A model generated the notes under the pieces. It did no database searches. It had not been told where the DNA came from and saw nothing but the letters and a program-made list of their open reading frames with translations. The position numbers and the translations under genes are program-made. Of a stretch of DNA of 20,006 nt, positions 9,049 to 18,411 are shown in pieces; position 1 is the stretch's first letter, and each line of letters opens with the position of its first letter. The DNA is from Fen-1308 sp035319125 (GTDB lineage: Bacteria; Nitrospirota; Thermodesulfovibrionia; Thermodesulfovibrionales; Dissulfurispiraceae): contig DATHDG010000031.1 of the NCBI GenBank assembly GCA_035319125.1, positions 1 to 20,006 on the forward strand, in the 5' to 3' direction.

Positions 9049-9141
9049 GTGGGTAGTGTAGTCAAATGGCGCAAGAAGAAAATGCGCAAACATAAGCACA
9101 GCAAGCTCCGCAGAAGCACAAGGGCACAAAGAAGAAAATAG
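9049..9141 (+). CDS. AURKAIP1/COX24-domain small ribosomal protein (bS22-like)
   Basis: A 30-residue, highly basic protein starting MGSVVKWRKKKMRKHK and ending RRSTRAQRRK. The pattern GSV-(V/I)-K-x-R-(K/R)4-M-x-K-x-KH-x-KL-R-R-x-T-R-x-Q-R-R-K is that of the bacterial COX24/mS38 family; the mycobacterial member bS22 sits in the small ribosomal subunit near the decoding centre. The GTG start has AAGGAGGAGG just upstream (9032-9041), one of the best ribosome sites in the window, which fits a highly expressed ribosomal protein. It lies between the activase fusion and the MetE-like gene. It is short enough to be missed by automatic callers. Confidence 0.88.
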   Translation: MGSVVKWRKKKMRKHKHSKLRRSTRAQRRK

Positions 9142-9163
9142 CTTTTATCCGATTGGAGTAGCA

Positions 9164-10180
9164 ATGCTGAACATAATCAGCCCTTTTTCGACAACTGGCA
9201 TAGGCAGTACGCCGCATGTCAATCCAGTGGAGGCCTGCAGGCTTGTCGAAGCGGCTTTTGATATACCGTTCTGGCCTCAGCTTCCGAAATATTCTTTCAG
9301 AGAATCTATGGTGCCGCAATTTTCTGAAGGCATGCCTTTTTTATGTGTTCAGGCTGAACATGAAAAGATTTTTGTTCAAAGAGACGAAAGCGACCAGCTT
9401 GAACGCTTTTATGAATCGCAGACTGGAGATACCCGTATTGCGATATCGGAGGATTATGCTGCCGGCCTTCATGCTTTTTTGAAATCAATAAAGCATCGAA
9501 AGTTCAAGCTGCTGAAAGGACATATAACCGGACCTCTTACATTCACGCTAGGACTAAAAGATAGCAATGGCATGTCGCTCTACTTCGATGAGGAATTGCG
9601 TGAGATAGGGTCTATGCTCTTGCAAGCAAAGGTGCGCTGGCAGGTGGACATGCTGAAGCAGTTCGCAGACAATGTAATCATATTCATTGATGAACCGATT
9701 TTTTCCGCAATTGGCGGTTCAGCCTATTTGGGCGTGACTGAGGCTGAAATACTGCGCATGCTATCGGATACGGTGTACGCCATAGAAGGAGCGGGAGCGA
9801 TATCAGGCATTCACTGCTGCGGCAAGGCTGACTGGAGAATGGTTATTCAGAGCGGCGTCAGAATCCTCAATTTTGATGCTTTCGAATATTTTGAGACTTT
9901 CGCGCTTTATGCGGAGGAGTTAAAAGGTTTTCTGGAAAAAGGCGGGCACATTGCCTGGGGGATTGTGCCTACTTCTGAAGTCATAAAAACAGTGACTGAC
10001 AGCGAAATCTCCGCAATCTTCAAGGATCGCCTTTCCAGACTGCACAATCTCACGGGCTCGGACCGTATTTATTCGCAGGCACTGATAACCCCTTCATGCG
10101 GGGCCGGATCGCGGAGCGTAGAGGAAGCAACAAAGATATTCCAGCTGACTTTGCGCACCAAAGAAGCAATGGTCAGCTAA
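9164..10180 (+). CDS. Core methionine synthase-like (MetE C-terminal/UROD-fold) protein
   Basis: A 338-residue protein of the UROD/MetE superfamily that corresponds only to the C-terminal catalytic half of MetE. The zinc-site pattern is present: H217-C-C219 in GIHCCGKADW, an acidic segment NFDAFEYFE (D238/E241), and C312 in TPSCGAGSRS, matching the H-x-C / E / C ligands of MetE. FIDEPIF lies in the middle. The N-terminal folate-binding half is absent, so the methyl donor is probably not methyltetrahydrofolate directly; a methylated corrinoid protein is possible by analogy with core-MetE enzymes. GGAG stands five bases upstream of the ATG. It sits 22 bases after the small ribosomal protein and ends five bases before tmk. 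Confidence 0.82.
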   Translation: MLNIISPFSTTGIGSTPHVNPVEACRLVEAAFDIPFWPQLPKYSFRESMVPQFSEGMPFLCVQAEHEKIFVQRDESDQLERFYESQTGDTRIAISEDYAAGLHAFLKSIKHRKFKLLKGHITGPLTFTLGLKDSNGMSLYFDEELREIGSMLLQAKVRWQVDMLKQFADNVIIFIDEPIFSAIGGSAYLGVTEAEILRMLSDTVYAIEGAGAISGIHCCGKADWRMVIQSGVRILNFDAFEYFETFALYAEELKGFLEKGGHIAWGIVPTSEVIKTVTDSEISAIFKDRLSRLHNLTGSDRIYSQALITPSCGAGSRSVEEATKIFQLTLRTKEAMVS

Positions 10181-10185
10181 TAGTC

Positions 10186-10836
10186 ATGCAGGCCAATTCA
10201 AAGCCAGGCTTTTTCATTTCACTCGAAGGAATAGAGGGAACTGGGAAGACAACATTTGCAGCGAGCCTTGCAAACCATTTAGACAAACTCGGATTGGGCT
10301 GCTTTCTAACGCATGAACCTGGTGGCACCGTCATCGGCGACAGGATTCGCGAAGTACTTCTCCATACAAGCCACAAAGAAATGAATTTCATGACTGAGCT
10401 GCTTTTATACAATGCTGCCCGCGCGCAGTTGCTTAATGAAAAGATAGCCCCTGCTCTTAAATCAGGCATGGTTGTAATAACTGACCGCTTTTCAGATTCC
10501 ACAATGGCTTATCAGGGATACGGACGAGGAATCGATTTGGAACTTATACAAAAGCTTGATCTGATATCAACGGGCGGCGTCCGGCCAGACCTAACGCTGC
10601 TTTTCGATCTCGACGTTGAAAAAGGCCTGGGCAGAAACAGGCAGATAAACAAAGTAGACCGGCTCGAGCTTGAAGATATTGAATTTCACGAGAAGGTCCG
10701 CAGGGGATTTCTTGATTTGGCACGTAAGGAGTCTGATCGCATAATGATTGTAGATGCTTCAATGCCTCTGGACAACGTGCAAAATGCGGCATGGCAGATC
10801 GTGAGCAAGAGAATGAAAGAGAGAGGGTTGCTGTAG
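10186..10836 (+). CDS. tmk: Thymidylate kinase
   Basis: Phosphorylates dTMP to dTDP. The P-loop GIEGTGKT is at 15-22, the DRF segment (ITDRFSDSTMAYQGYGRG) is present, and a lid-like stretch follows (GRNRQINKVDRLE). I take the ATG at 10186, giving 216 residues, the normal size; the frame is open back to 10096, but that part lies inside the preceding gene. The ribosome site is weak, and the start is only five bases after the upstream stop, so coupling is likely. holB follows 13 bases later, a classic pairing. Confidence 0.95.
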   Translation: MQANSKPGFFISLEGIEGTGKTTFAASLANHLDKLGLGCFLTHEPGGTVIGDRIREVLLHTSHKEMNFMTELLLYNAARAQLLNEKIAPALKSGMVVITDRFSDSTMAYQGYGRGIDLELIQKLDLISTGGVRPDLTLLFDLDVEKGLGRNRQINKVDRLELEDIEFHEKVRRGFLDLARKESDRIMIVDASMPLDNVQNAAWQIVSKRMKERGLL

Positions 10837-10849
10837 CGCATAAAGAGAT

Positions 10850-11791
10850 ATGTCATTGCGATCCGTCATAGGCCAGGACAAGGCTGTCCGAATCCTGATA
10901 GGAACTTTAAGCACTGAGAGAGTACCGACTTCCATACTCCTTTCAGGAGATTCGGGAATCGGCAAGAGGCTGACCGCTCTCAATTACGCAAAAGCGCTTA
11001 ACTGCCTTAGTCCCATAGAATCTGATGCATGTGATAATTGCTTGTCTTGCAGAAAGATCGATGGGGCGATGCATCCCGACGTAGTCACCCTGCTCCCTGA
11101 AAACAATGAAATTAAAATTGAGGCGATCAGACGAGTAGAGGAAATACTTTCTCTAAGGCCATACGAAGGCAAAAGAAAAGTTCTGATCACCGATGATGCT
11201 GACAGCATGAACATAAGCGCAGCCAATGCCTTTCTTAAAACTTTGGAAGAACCTCCAGAAAACACTGTAATACTTCTTGTGTCCTCGAATCCGGACAGAT
11301 TACCGGACACCATACGCTCGCGATGCATGCATGTTCTGTTCCGACCGCTTTCTGGGGATGCTTTCAGTCAGGTGCTGGCGCTCAAATCGGACGGCAAAAG
11401 CCCCGGTCCGTTTGCTGCCCTTGCCATGGGTCGGCCAGGCATAAGTATTACAAGAGATTTTGCTAAAGAGAAAAAATGGTTTATGGATATTTTAGAAAAT
11501 ATGTCCAACGGCGATACGCGCTGTGCTTGGAATGACAAGAATGATATAAGACTTTGGCTGGACCTGTCGCTGGTCATGCTCAGAGATATGGCTGTACATT
11601 CGGTCACAGGCAATGATTCGGCCCTTTTATGCGAAGGAAAACGCCCCGGAGTCGATTTGCTGCAGGTGCTCGATACTGCCGTGAAGCTCCAAAGGCTGCT
11701 CTCGTTGGTAGAGCTAAATCTTAACAAATCAATTACATGGAACTATGTATCAGGTATAATACAAAAGACGCTGAAACCGGCATCGTCTTAA
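10850..11791 (+). CDS. holB: DNA polymerase III delta' subunit
   Basis: A clamp-loader subunit of the AAA+ class, 313 residues. It shows the P-loop GDSGIGKR (33-40), the clamp-loader zinc module C52-x8-C61-x2-C64-x2-C67, a Walker-B-like LITDDADSM segment, FLKTLEEPPENT, and the SRC motif in TIRSRCMH. Together these support delta' or a DnaX-like chain; the short length and the position after tmk favour HolB. The ribosome site is weak (AAAGAG). Confidence 0.93.
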   Translation: MSLRSVIGQDKAVRILIGTLSTERVPTSILLSGDSGIGKRLTALNYAKALNCLSPIESDACDNCLSCRKIDGAMHPDVVTLLPENNEIKIEAIRRVEEILSLRPYEGKRKVLITDDADSMNISAANAFLKTLEEPPENTVILLVSSNPDRLPDTIRSRCMHVLFRPLSGDAFSQVLALKSDGKSPGPFAALAMGRPGISITRDFAKEKKWFMDILENMSNGDTRCAWNDKNDIRLWLDLSLVMLRDMAVHSVTGNDSALLCEGKRPGVDLLQVLDTAVKLQRLLSLVELNLNKSITWNYVSGIIQKTLKPASS

Positions 11792-11888
11792 GTGTAACAA
11801 CATTAAACTCTGAAGCGTGCTCAGCTGTAAGGACGGCAGAATTCTTTGCCGGTTCACATAATAGCATCCCATGGAGGACTACATATAG

Positions 11889-12815
11889 ATGCCTGACGTA
11901 ATCGGTATAAGATTCAAATCTTGCGGAAAGATCTATAGTTTCGAGATAAACGGCTTAGATGTGAAAGAAGGTGACTTTGTTGTCGTGGAATCGGATTTTG
12001 GATTGAGTCTCGGCAAAGTAGTGATGGGACAAAAGACAATCGAAAAGAGTGACCGTGAGCTTAAGCGCGTAGTCAGGATGGCGGACGATGAGGATTTTAA
12101 GACAAATGAAAGCAATAAAGAATTGGAGAAGGAGGCCCGGGATTTCTGCCTTGAAAGGATCATGGCCAGGGGCCTGCCAATGAAGCTCGTAGCCACCGAA
12201 GCTACATTGGACAGAAGAAGGATAGTATTTTATTTCACTGCCGAAGGCAGAATAGATTTCAGAGAACTTGTCAAGGATCTTGCGGCAAGGTTCAGGACAC
12301 GTATTGAAATGCGGCAGATAGGAGTTCGCGATGAAGCAAAGCTTGTAGGTGGGTTTGGCGTTTGTGGAAGACCGCTGTGCTGCAATACATTTCTCGCCGG
12401 CTTTGAGCCTGTTTCGATCAAGATGGCAAAGAAACAGGAAATGGTACTCAACATCGGAAAGCTTTCCGGCCTGTGCAGTAGACTCATGTGCTGCTTGAGA
12501 TATGAATATGATGGAGACCTCGGGACTATTTCAGCAGATGATGAAATACCTCTTGGTTCCGAAGATGCTCCGGTAGAGGTCATTGAAAAAAAGATCTCTC
12601 GTGCCCATCACAGGGAGAAGAAAACACATGCAGACCGCGCACAGGCAGCGCATAACAAGGCTGATACAGCTTCTGTTTCCGCTGACCCTTCAACGTCCGA
12701 AGGACAAAATCCTGATACACCGGATCAGCAGAAAAGCAATGAAGAGGTGTCCGCTGACCATGAAACCGCGCAGAAAAACCGCAGAAAGCACAGGAGGAGG
12801 CGCTTCAAAAAATGA
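11889..12815 (+). CDS. ricT: RicT/YaaT-type PSP1-domain protein
   Basis: A 308-residue PSP1-domain protein. In Bacillus the YaaT member joins RicA and RicF in an iron-sulfur complex that affects RNase Y-dependent mRNA processing. The conserved cysteine blocks C159-GRPL-C164-C165 and C196-SRLM-C201-C202 are intact. Residues from about 232 to the end form a low-complexity charged tail finishing in an arginine/lysine cluster (RRKHRRRRFKK), which could bind RNA. GGAGG lies upstream of the ATG. The order holB-ricT-metG matches many bacteria. Its last bases overlap the metG start (ATGA). Confidence 0.92.
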   Translation: MPDVIGIRFKSCGKIYSFEINGLDVKEGDFVVVESDFGLSLGKVVMGQKTIEKSDRELKRVVRMADDEDFKTNESNKELEKEARDFCLERIMARGLPMKLVATEATLDRRRIVFYFTAEGRIDFRELVKDLAARFRTRIEMRQIGVRDEAKLVGGFGVCGRPLCCNTFLAGFEPVSIKMAKKQEMVLNIGKLSGLCSRLMCCLRYEYDGDLGTISADDEIPLGSEDAPVEVIEKKISRAHHREKKTHADRAQAAHNKADTASVSADPSTSEGQNPDTPDQQKSNEEVSADHETAQKNRRKHRRRRFKK

Positions 12816-14770
12816 GCAGGCAGAAATTTTATGTCACAACGCCTATCTACTATGTAAATGATATACCGCATATAGGTCATGCATACACGACTATAGCTGC
12901 CGACATTCTTGCAAGATACAATCGGATTCGCGGCAATGAAGTGTTTTTCCTTACAGGCACGGACGAGCATGGACAGAAAGTCGAAAAAGCGGCAAAAGAT
13001 AAGAACAGATTCCCTAAAGAACATGCTGATATATTGGTAAATAACTTCAAGCAGAGTTGGGTAAATCTTTCTATAAGTAATGATGCATTCATGCGGACAA
13101 CAGACGGAGAACACAAGAATATCGTTCAAGAGCTTCTGCAAAAGCTTTTCGAAAAAGGCGAAATCGAAAAACGCTCCTATTGCGGTCTTTATTGCACACC
13201 ATGTGAACGATTTTGGACTGATAAGGATGTAATTGATAATACCTGTCCAGATTGCGTAAGGCCTGTCGAGTCTCTGGAAGAAGAGAATTATTTTTTCCTC
13301 ATGTCAAAGTATCAGAAGAAGCTAATAGACTACATAGAGAGCAATGAATTATTCATTCTGCCGGATACCAGGCGAAATGAAGTTCTCGGATTTCTTCGGT
13401 CAAAGCCGCTTGGAGATCTCTGCATATCAAGGCCGAAGAGCCGGCTCGCGTGGGGAATACCGTTGCCTTTTGACGACAACTATACAACTTATGTCTGGTT
13501 CGATGCACTGGTCAACTATTACTCGGCGACCAGATATCTTGCTCCTTCTTTTCGCGAGGATTGGTGGCCGGCCGACCATCACCTGATCGGCAAAGACATT
13601 CTTACAACGCATGCGGTTTACTGGTCCACAATGCTGATGGCGCTAGATATGCCGCTTCCAAAGAATATTTTTGCGCATGGCTGGTGGACGATCAGCGGCG
13701 CAAAAATGTCGAAATCACTGGGCAATGTAGTAGATCCGAATGAAATGGCGGCAAAGTATGGTGCGGACGCATTCAGATACTTCCTCTTCAGGGAAGTTAC
13801 TTTCGGACTTGACGGTGATTTTTCCGAAGACGCCCTTATCAGGCGCATCAATACTGATTTGGCAAACGACCTTGGGAACCTGTTAAGCCGCCTGCTTACT
13901 ATGGTAGACAAATATTTCGAAGGAAGAATCGTCCGGCCTGGGGCTTATGTGCCGAGCGGATTTGCTGAAGAATGCATGAAGGATTTCGACCTTGTCATGA
14001 ACGACCCTAAAAACGTTTATTGGTCGCACCTTAAATTCAGCGCCATACTTGAACATATCTGGAATATCATCAGGGGTGCCAACAATTACATAGCTCATAC
14101 AGAACCATGGAAGCTTGCAAAGAACGACCCTCAGGCGCTAAGAACTGTTCTTTTCGAAATCTGGAACTCACTTAAGGTTTCGGCCCTGTCGCTGTATCCT
14201 TTCATGCCGACGGCGTCCTCTGAAATATGGAGACAGCTCGGACTCAAAGAACTCGCTGCCGAGGCGGGCTCTGATATAAAGCTATTCTCGTGGGATTGGA
14301 TGCCGGAATATGAAATCAGGGTAGCCAAGGGAATACAGCTATTCCCGAGGATCGAAAAAGAAGTTAAACAACGAGATGGCGTTAAGAAAAATGACAAGCA
14401 GAAGGAGAAGACGCAGATGCCGGAGCATGTTTCTGCAGCAGCGGCTGAACTTATCGGTATTGAAGATTTCTCAAAGGTAGAACTTAAGATCGGGATAGTG
14501 CTATCAGCCGAAAAGGTTGAGAAATCTGAAAAGCTGATCAAGCTCAGGGTCGATACCGGTGAAGAGCGCCAGATAGTGGCTGGGATCGGCAAAGCATACT
14601 CTCCAGAAGATTTGATCGGCAAGAGGATCGTTATACTCGCAAATCTGAAGCCTGCTAAGCTTATGGGGATAGAATCACAGGGAATGCTGCTTGCGGCCAC
14701 CGACAGTGAAGGCGTGCTCTCGGTGCTGACAACTGAAAAAGAAATAAAGGCGGGGGCAAAGATAAAGTGA
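12812..14770 (+). CDS. metG: Methionyl-tRNA synthetase with C-terminal tRNA-binding domain
   Basis: Charges tRNA-Met. The class I signatures HIGH (20-23) and KMSKS (298-302) are intact, with a single zinc knuckle C128-x2-C131 / C145-x2-C148. A charged linker rich in lysine (about 515-540) leads to a C-terminal OB-fold tRNA-binding domain (about 551-652, with VELKIGIVL and IVAGIGKAY). The 652-residue length is normal for the dimeric form. GGAGGAGG (12793-12800) lies inside the end of ricT, and the start overlaps the ricT stop. Confidence 0.97.
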   Translation: MSRQKFYVTTPIYYVNDIPHIGHAYTTIAADILARYNRIRGNEVFFLTGTDEHGQKVEKAAKDKNRFPKEHADILVNNFKQSWVNLSISNDAFMRTTDGEHKNIVQELLQKLFEKGEIEKRSYCGLYCTPCERFWTDKDVIDNTCPDCVRPVESLEEENYFFLMSKYQKKLIDYIESNELFILPDTRRNEVLGFLRSKPLGDLCISRPKSRLAWGIPLPFDDNYTTYVWFDALVNYYSATRYLAPSFREDWWPADHHLIGKDILTTHAVYWSTMLMALDMPLPKNIFAHGWWTISGAKMSKSLGNVVDPNEMAAKYGADAFRYFLFREVTFGLDGDFSEDALIRRINTDLANDLGNLLSRLLTMVDKYFEGRIVRPGAYVPSGFAEECMKDFDLVMNDPKNVYWSHLKFSAILEHIWNIIRGANNYIAHTEPWKLAKNDPQALRTVLFEIWNSLKVSALSLYPFMPTASSEIWRQLGLKELAAEAGSDIKLFSWDWMPEYEIRVAKGIQLFPRIEKEVKQRDGVKKNDKQKEKTQMPEHVSAAAAELIGIEDFSKVELKIGIVLSAEKVEKSEKLIKLRVDTGEERQIVAGIGKAYSPEDLIGKRIVILANLKPAKLMGIESQGMLLAATDSEGVLSVLTTEKEIKAGAKIK

Positions 14771-14814
14771 AACTCTCCACAATAAGCAGCGGGACATCCA
14801 GCAAAGGCCTTTGT

Positions 14815-14978
14815 AAGAAGCAGCAATTGTCTTAAAAGCGCGATGAATGAATCCTTCGGTGGATAAATAACATTTATACTGAAAACATATTTAATTTTCA
14901 ATTGCGTGACTGCCCTGGTCGCTTGCGCGACCCACTGATGACCCAGACATCGCGCCACTGAGACGGTTGCTGCCTCTT
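14815..14978 (-). repeat. Structured intergenic element, copy B (related to 15763-15921)
   Basis: Read on the minus strand, this 164-nt element has a long closing stem: 12 pairs (14967-14978 with 14815-14826, one G-U), then 4 pairs (14961-14964 with 14829-14832), then 8 perfect pairs (14948-14955 with 14838-14845), separated by symmetric 2x2 and 5x5 internal loops. Inside are the core CGCGATGTCTGGGTC then ATCAG (14954-14935), a perfect six-pair hairpin GGTCGC-GCAA-GCGACC with a GNRA loop (14917-14932), then AGGGCA, then a hairpin TGAAAA/TTTTCA. The plus strand of this gap carries nothing else apart from the radC ribosome site just to the right. No terminator T-run is seen. Confidence 0.7.
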
Positions 14979-15002
14979 TTCAGAAAACAAGAGGGTTAAT
15001 TT

Positions 15003-15716
15003 ATGAGTGGCTATCGAGATAAGAGTTCAGGCCCCAAGGCGCCAAAAGTGAATGAATGGCCTGCAAACGAGCGTCCGCGTGAACGCCTCCTCATGCACGG
15101 GCCTGAGTTTCTCTCTAATGCTCAGCTGCTCGCAATCCTGCTAAGAACCGGAAGCAGCAGCAAAGGCGTTATAGACCTCGCCATAAGCATACTGGATTCT
15201 TTCAAGACACTAAGAAACATCGACAGCGCATCTATTGCAGAACTCTCAAAAATGAAGGGGGTAGGAACAGCAAAGATCGCTCAGATCAGGGCGGCCTTTG
15301 AACTTGGGAAAAGGCTTATGGCTGAGTTTGATGGCGGTGTGCCAGTATTCAATTCCAGTTCAGCGGTTTATGCATACCTGTCTCCCCGTTTCAAGAATTC
15401 AAAGAAGGAGCAGTTTATATGCCTGCTCCTGGATGCCAAGAACCGTCTGATAAAGGATATAAAAATATCGGAAGGCACTCTCACCAATTCTCTCATCCAT
15501 CCCCGCGAGGCATTTAAAGAGGCTATTAAAGAGTCGGCAGCTTCGGTAATATTTGCTCATAACCATCCGAGCGGCGACCCTACCCCCAGCCTTGACGACA
15601 TTGCTGTAACCGAAAGGCTCAAGAAATCAGGTGAAGTAATAGGCATCTCTGCGCTTGATCACATAATTATCGGCGATGGCACTTTTGTGAGCCTTAAAGA
15701 AAAAGGCATATTGTGA
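15003..15716 (+). CDS. radC: RadC-family JAMM-domain protein
   Basis: A 237-residue UPF0758 protein. The N-terminal part has a helix-hairpin-helix-like stretch (KMKGVGTAKIAQI). The C-terminal JAMM/MPN domain carries the metal motif H-N-H-P-S-G-x3-P-S-x2-D (HNHPSGDPTPSLDD), and an upstream acidic residue lies in ISEGTL. Members are found widely and on mobile elements; the biochemical role is unsettled despite the name. GAGGG lies eight bases before the ATG. It stands alone, flanked on both sides by the related structured elements. Confidence 0.92.
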   Translation: MSGYRDKSSGPKAPKVNEWPANERPRERLLMHGPEFLSNAQLLAILLRTGSSSKGVIDLAISILDSFKTLRNIDSASIAELSKMKGVGTAKIAQIRAAFELGKRLMAEFDGGVPVFNSSSAVYAYLSPRFKNSKKEQFICLLLDAKNRLIKDIKISEGTLTNSLIHPREAFKEAIKESAASVIFAHNHPSGDPTPSLDDIAVTERLKKSGEVIGISALDHIIIGDGTFVSLKEKGIL

Positions 15717-15722
15717 TAGAAT
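15714..15722 (+). promoter_or_regulatory. Possible extended -10 promoter upstream of the structured element and purH
   Basis: TGATAGAAT fits an extended -10 (TGn plus TAGAAT) and overlaps the radC stop codon. The -35 region (TTAAAG) is poor. It would start transcription near 15729, about 34 bases before the closing stem of the structured element and about 235 bases before purH. Confidence 0.4.
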
Positions 15723-15762
15723 ATATCCCGTCAAGCGCGACTCGTTAGTTCGAACCACCTTA

Positions 15763-15921
15763 GAAAGGGAAAGCCGGGTTGAAACGCGATGTCTGGGTCT
15801 TCAGGGCCACGCGAGCGGCAGGGCAAAGCGTACTACTGAAAAGAGAATACTCGTTCGACTGCATATTCTTTTTTGAAAACCAGGCTCAAATTCATTGCGC
15901 TTCAAGCCGGCCTTCCCTTTC
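15763..15921 (+). repeat. Structured leader element, copy A; candidate non-coding RNA before purH
   Basis: A 159-nt element with a very strong closing stem: 15763-15791 pairs with 15893-15921 at 26 of 29 positions (one G-U; mismatches at 15772, 15778 and 15784). It contains the core CGCGATGTCTGGGTC then TTCAG (15785-15804), a five-position hairpin GCCAC-GCGA-GCGGC with a GNRA loop and one A-C mismatch (15806-15819), then AGGGCA, then an 11-pair A/U-rich hairpin (15839-15849 with 15864-15874). TCTGG (15792-15796) can also pair with CCAGG (15880-15884). It could be an independent small RNA (6S-like in size and rod shape), a purH leader, or a repeat; I do not recognise the family. Confidence 0.7.
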
Positions 15922-15963
15922 GTAGCGCGGATGTTACTATGAAGGATCGATGAGGAGGATTTT

Positions 15964-17513
<1,550 letters not shown>

Positions 17514-17514
<1 letters not shown>

Positions 17515-18410
17515 TGAAATCGTTCAAGGAAATTAAAGCTCATTATGACTTCACTCTGGAGGATGAGAAGAACCTTGCTTCCTTGAGAGCGCTGATGGAA
17601 GACCGCACTGATGATGTCATGGAGTCCCTGCATACGTGGGTTCTTCGCATTGATGAAACGGCTAGATATTTCAGCGATGAAGCGAAGAGACAGTATGTGT
17701 TCGAGGCGCACCGGAAATGGTTTCAGATGCTGTTTGCCGGAGTATATGATTCGAAATATTACAATAAGCTCCTGCGAATTGGACATATACATGTGAAAGT
17801 TGCAGTAGATGCTCACTACATGACAAGAGCCGTGAACATAGTGCGCAATTGCTGCATCGATATACTTAATCGCAACATCGATGACTCTGAAGAGAGAACC
17901 CGACTTGTAATTTCAACGGAAAAGATACTGGACATGAATCTGGACATAATAACATCGTCCTATATAGAAGAAGAGTTGAAAACGTACTTGCCTACTTACA
18001 GGGTGAGAAACTCTCTTATTTCATTCTCAGAGCGATTTGCACAAACAATGAATCTTGTGCTTGTTCTCGCTTTAATAGGGCTGACTCTCGGGGTAGTAGT
18101 ACTTTTTGTTATGGATCTCAGGAACCTTGTCACCGTAGGTATCGAGCATGGCATTATTACAGCACTGGGCTCTCTTCTGATGTTGTGGATCATGATCGAA
18201 CTTGTAAATACTGAGATCAAGCATCTCAAAGGCGGCAAGTTCCGAATAAGCGTATTCGTCGGCGTCGCTCTCGTAGCTTTCATACGAGACACGATGATTA
18301 TGGCACTGAAGCATGAAGCAATCGAGAAGCTTTATTATCTTATCGCTCTCATAATGACTCTGGGCATAGTTTTCTGGTTGGTCACAAAATCAGAAGAAAG
18401 GAACGACTGA
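17514..18410 (+). CDS. Protoglobin-PsiE fusion membrane protein (putative haem-based gas or redox sensor)
   Basis: A 298-residue protein in two parts. Residues about 1-165 fit a globin-coupled sensor/protoglobin domain: the segment RIGHIHVKVAVDAHYM matches the HemAT-type F-helix IAHVHVRIGL, making H93 the likely proximal haem ligand. The C-terminal part looks like the PsiE family, with four predicted membrane helices (about 180-202, 213-232, 245-265 and 273-291) and the family-like segment ELVNTEIKHLKGGKFRISVF. No signal peptide is seen, so the globin is probably cytoplasmic. The start overlaps the purH stop, and purD begins one base after its stop, implying co-expression with purine synthesis. 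The function of PsiE domains is unknown; the sensing role is inferred. Confidence 0.82.
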
Positions 18411-18411
18411 T

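Noticed and set aside
11840..11862. A CGGCA/TGCCG hairpin between holB and ricT as a terminator
   Set aside because: Only five pairs with an eight-base loop and no following T-run; the genes are likely to be co-transcribed.
12725..13141. A 138-residue minus-strand frame over the ricT-metG junction
   Set aside because: It overlaps two certain genes and has no motif or ribosome site.
14803..14814. The palindrome CAAAGGCCTTTG after metG as a terminator or operator
   Set aside because: It is a perfect 12-base palindrome without a loop or T-run and no known binding site is recognised; it may be chance.
14131..14958. A 275-residue minus-strand frame across the end of metG and the following gap
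   Set aside because: It is antisense to the well-defined C-terminal domain of metG and then runs through the structured element; its serine-rich translation is typical of a shadow frame.
15740..15765. A tRNA T-loop-like string (GTTCGAACC) after radC
   Set aside because: The flanking five bases on each side do not pair, and no acceptor, D or anticodon arms can be drawn.
15717..15963. A ZTP (pfl) riboswitch before purH, a common location for that class
   Set aside because: I cannot find the conserved ZTP core or the CCGCCTGGGC segment; the sequence instead matches the element on the other side of radC.
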